Of a stretch of 5,370 nt of DNA, positions 4,141 through 5,370 are shown piece after piece. Below the pieces are notes generated by a model. That model was not told where the DNA came from, made no database searches, and was given only the letters and a program-made list of their open reading frames with translations. Positions within the stretch are counted from its first letter, which is position 1, and every line of letters begins with the position of its first letter. Source of the stretch: Clostridia bacterium (GTDB lineage: Bacteria > Bacillota > Clostridia > TANB77 > CAG-508); NCBI GenBank assembly GCA_022791735.1, contig JAAVZQ010000040.1, positions 1-5,370 on the forward strand, in the 5' to 3' direction. The translations under genes were made by a program, and so were the position numbers.

Positions 4141-5370
4141 TTAATTTGGGATTAACACAACACGGAACCCGCTCGTAGCTACCGCAATTACCATTGTAGT
4201 CATTAAACGCAAAAAGGCCGGCATTGCTAACCGCAGAGCAATTGTAGCCACGTACGAACACTGGGTTGCTCGAAGCCACGAAGTCAGCGTAGTCTCCGTT
4301 CCAACCAGATGTTTCTGTTGTTGCATCTCCTGGCTTTCCTGTAGAACCTGTGTATAGTGTTACATATTTGCTACTACTTCCTGTTGGCATTCCTGTTGTA
4401 TATGTTGTTGTTCCTCCACTAAGGAAGCTTGCTGTATACTCCCATACGCATCCACTCATATCATATACTCCTGTGATATTCTGCGTTGTACTTGTATTTG
4501 TTACACTTTCTGGGCTTGTTACTGACCATATTCCTGTTGGACTATTACTTTTACTTATTGTGTTTTGTGTTACTTCTACTGCATTTAACCCATATTTACT
4601 ATGGGCTAAATATGCTACTGCTCCCCATTCACTATTTTTTTGTAAATGGCTATCTACATTACTTAGTCCATATCTACTTGCGTTCTTTATATCCTGTGAT
4701 AATGTATACATATCTCCTACTGTTATATTGTTATATACATAAGTATTTGCTTTAAATACTGGATAACTCATTTGCTTTCTTGTACTTATATTTCCATCAT
4801 AAGTACTATTTAACGATGTTGTTTGATATGTTTTACTTGATCTTTCTGGTGTCCCTATACTTGTTGCTCCATTTGTTCCATTTTGCCATCCTGCTGGGTA
4901 TTTTGCTACCCAAAATCCTGGTATATCACTACTCCATCCTCCATTATTTATATCTGTACTGAATGCTGGATGTAATGTATATCCAGATGTTGTAGTTGTG
5001 CTTGTTCCTTCTATGAAGTTGACTGCTATTGTCTTTGCTGAACTATCTATTTTATATTCATATCTTGGTATCCATACCCACATGCTTCCATCTGCTGTTC
5101 TTGCATTTGCCCACTTTTTATTCTCATAATCATACCAATTATTCCATTCATCTGCTGTACTGCTACTTGTTAATTCTACCCAACTTGTCCCATTATGATA
5201 TACTGGGATTAGCCCTGTTCCTTCTACTTTTGGTGTGTTTACCCCTTTTGCTTCATCATAACTTCCATCTTGTGTTGGTGTATCTGGTGTTGCTGTTGGT
5301 CTTGGGGTACTATTCCCTCCTATATCATATTCCTCTATTCTTTTTACTATTTCTTGTATACTTCCATCCA
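4141..5370 (-). CDS. FGE/C-type-lectin-fold protein with a DGR-like variable C-terminus (3' part, one +1 shift)
   Basis: This is the last 408 residues, open at the window edge, of a protein with the formylglycine-generating-enzyme/C-type-lectin fold used by many DGR targets. A T/P/S-rich linker (about visible residues 17-45) precedes the domain, which shows ADGSMWVWIPRYEYKI, GFWVAKYPAG and the FGE signature YDMSGCVWEYT. The C-terminus, GWNGDYADFV...NPVFVRG...SNAGLFAFN, matches the DGR variable-domain pattern. The expected ending GFRVVLIPN-stop (4141) is reached only by skipping the C of an in-frame CGG at 4171; otherwise the protein ends RVPCCVNPKLT at 4136. The missing N-terminus would show whether it is secreted or membrane-anchored. 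The likely role is a surface ligand-binding protein. Neither the reverse transcriptase nor the template repeat is in the window. Confidence 0.85.
4150..4306 (-). other. Putative DGR variable region (VR)
   Basis: The segment differs sharply in composition from the rest of its gene: 29/60 G+C at 4201-4260 against 16/60 at 4681-4740. At the expected variable positions codons end in C or T (TAC, TGC, TCT, GTT, AGC, GAC), as if derived from AAC/AAT codons of a template repeat by adenine mutagenesis. The invariant frame GW..DYA.FV.S.NPVF.RG....SNAG.FAF followed by GFRVVLI is typical of DGR lectin-fold targets. Proof needs the matching template repeat, which is outside this window. Confidence 0.7.
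4169..4171 (-). other. +1 frameshift site 5, in-frame CGG at the end of the variable region
   Basis: The codon after TAC-GAG is CGG (4171-4169). Skipping the C gives GAG-(C)-GGG-TTC-CGT-GTT-GTG, E-G-F-R-V-V, the conserved end of DGR lectin-fold domains. The zero frame runs only to a TAA at 4136-4138. Confidence 0.8.

Noticed and set aside
215..4171. Simple reassignment of CGG to another single amino acid
   Set aside because: Reassignment alone would keep the zero frame, which hits stops or loses all family similarity after each site; only a one-base skip restores the proteins.
4350..4962. Leucine- and tyrosine-rich plus-strand frames that look like membrane proteins
   Set aside because: They are the complement of the T/S/N-rich lectin-fold protein; the hydrophobicity follows from its codon composition and no start signals are present.
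1..5370. CRISPR array, tRNA, rRNA or prophage attachment sites
   Set aside because: No regularly spaced repeats, cloverleaf with conserved T-loop, rRNA signatures or flanking direct repeats were found.

Overview
The window is AT-rich DNA from a low-G+C Bacillota-type bacterium, probably an uncultured gut clostridial or bacilli-like lineage. The evidence is the near-consensus TTGaca-N17-TATAAT promoters, AGGAG ribosome binding sites, a rod-shape MreB, and a clostridial-style formylglycine-enzyme/C-type-lectin protein. Every gene I can support is on the minus strand, so gene order below runs from high to low coordinates.

Layout. 4141-5370: 3' part of a formylglycine-generating-enzyme/C-type-lectin-fold protein whose C-terminus looks like the variable region of a diversity-generating retroelement (DGR), followed by a terminator (4066-4106). 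3080-3873: a promoter-driven two-gene unit, a 59-residue antitoxin-like protein overlapping by 1 nt a 204-residue GNAT acetyltransferase, with terminator. 2935-3068: terminators and a REP-like palindrome. 1601-2923: a methionine gamma-lyase/aluminium-resistance family PLP enzyme with its own promoter and a perfect dyad over the -10. 755-1611: a Nudix hydrolase of visibly higher G+C with its own promoter and a strong 3' hairpin, probably acquired. 515-748: a 50-residue single-pass membrane protein. 1-480: 5' part of mreB with its promoter.

The striking signal: three unrelated genes (mreB, the gamma-lyase gene and the lectin-fold gene) carry five +1 reading-frame breaks, and all five are the same event. 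An in-frame CGG codon must have its C skipped so that the next codon is a glycine (GGU, GGA, GGU, GGA, GGG). Each restored glycine is a position I would expect to be glycine in its family, and the three skips in the gamma-lyase gene restore one continuous 418-residue protein. In these AT-rich genes I find no in-frame CGG except at these five sites, whereas nine out-of-frame CGG trinucleotides (spanning two codons) cause no break. The only in-frame CGG read as ordinary arginine is codon 21 of the G+C-richer Nudix gene. This fits either an organism in which CGG is unassigned and ribosomes shift +1 there, or a glycine tRNA that reads CGGN as a quadruplet. The main rival is a systematic sequencing or assembly error. 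No tRNA gene or reverse transcriptase lies in the window, so neither the decoding machinery nor the DGR engine can be seen here.
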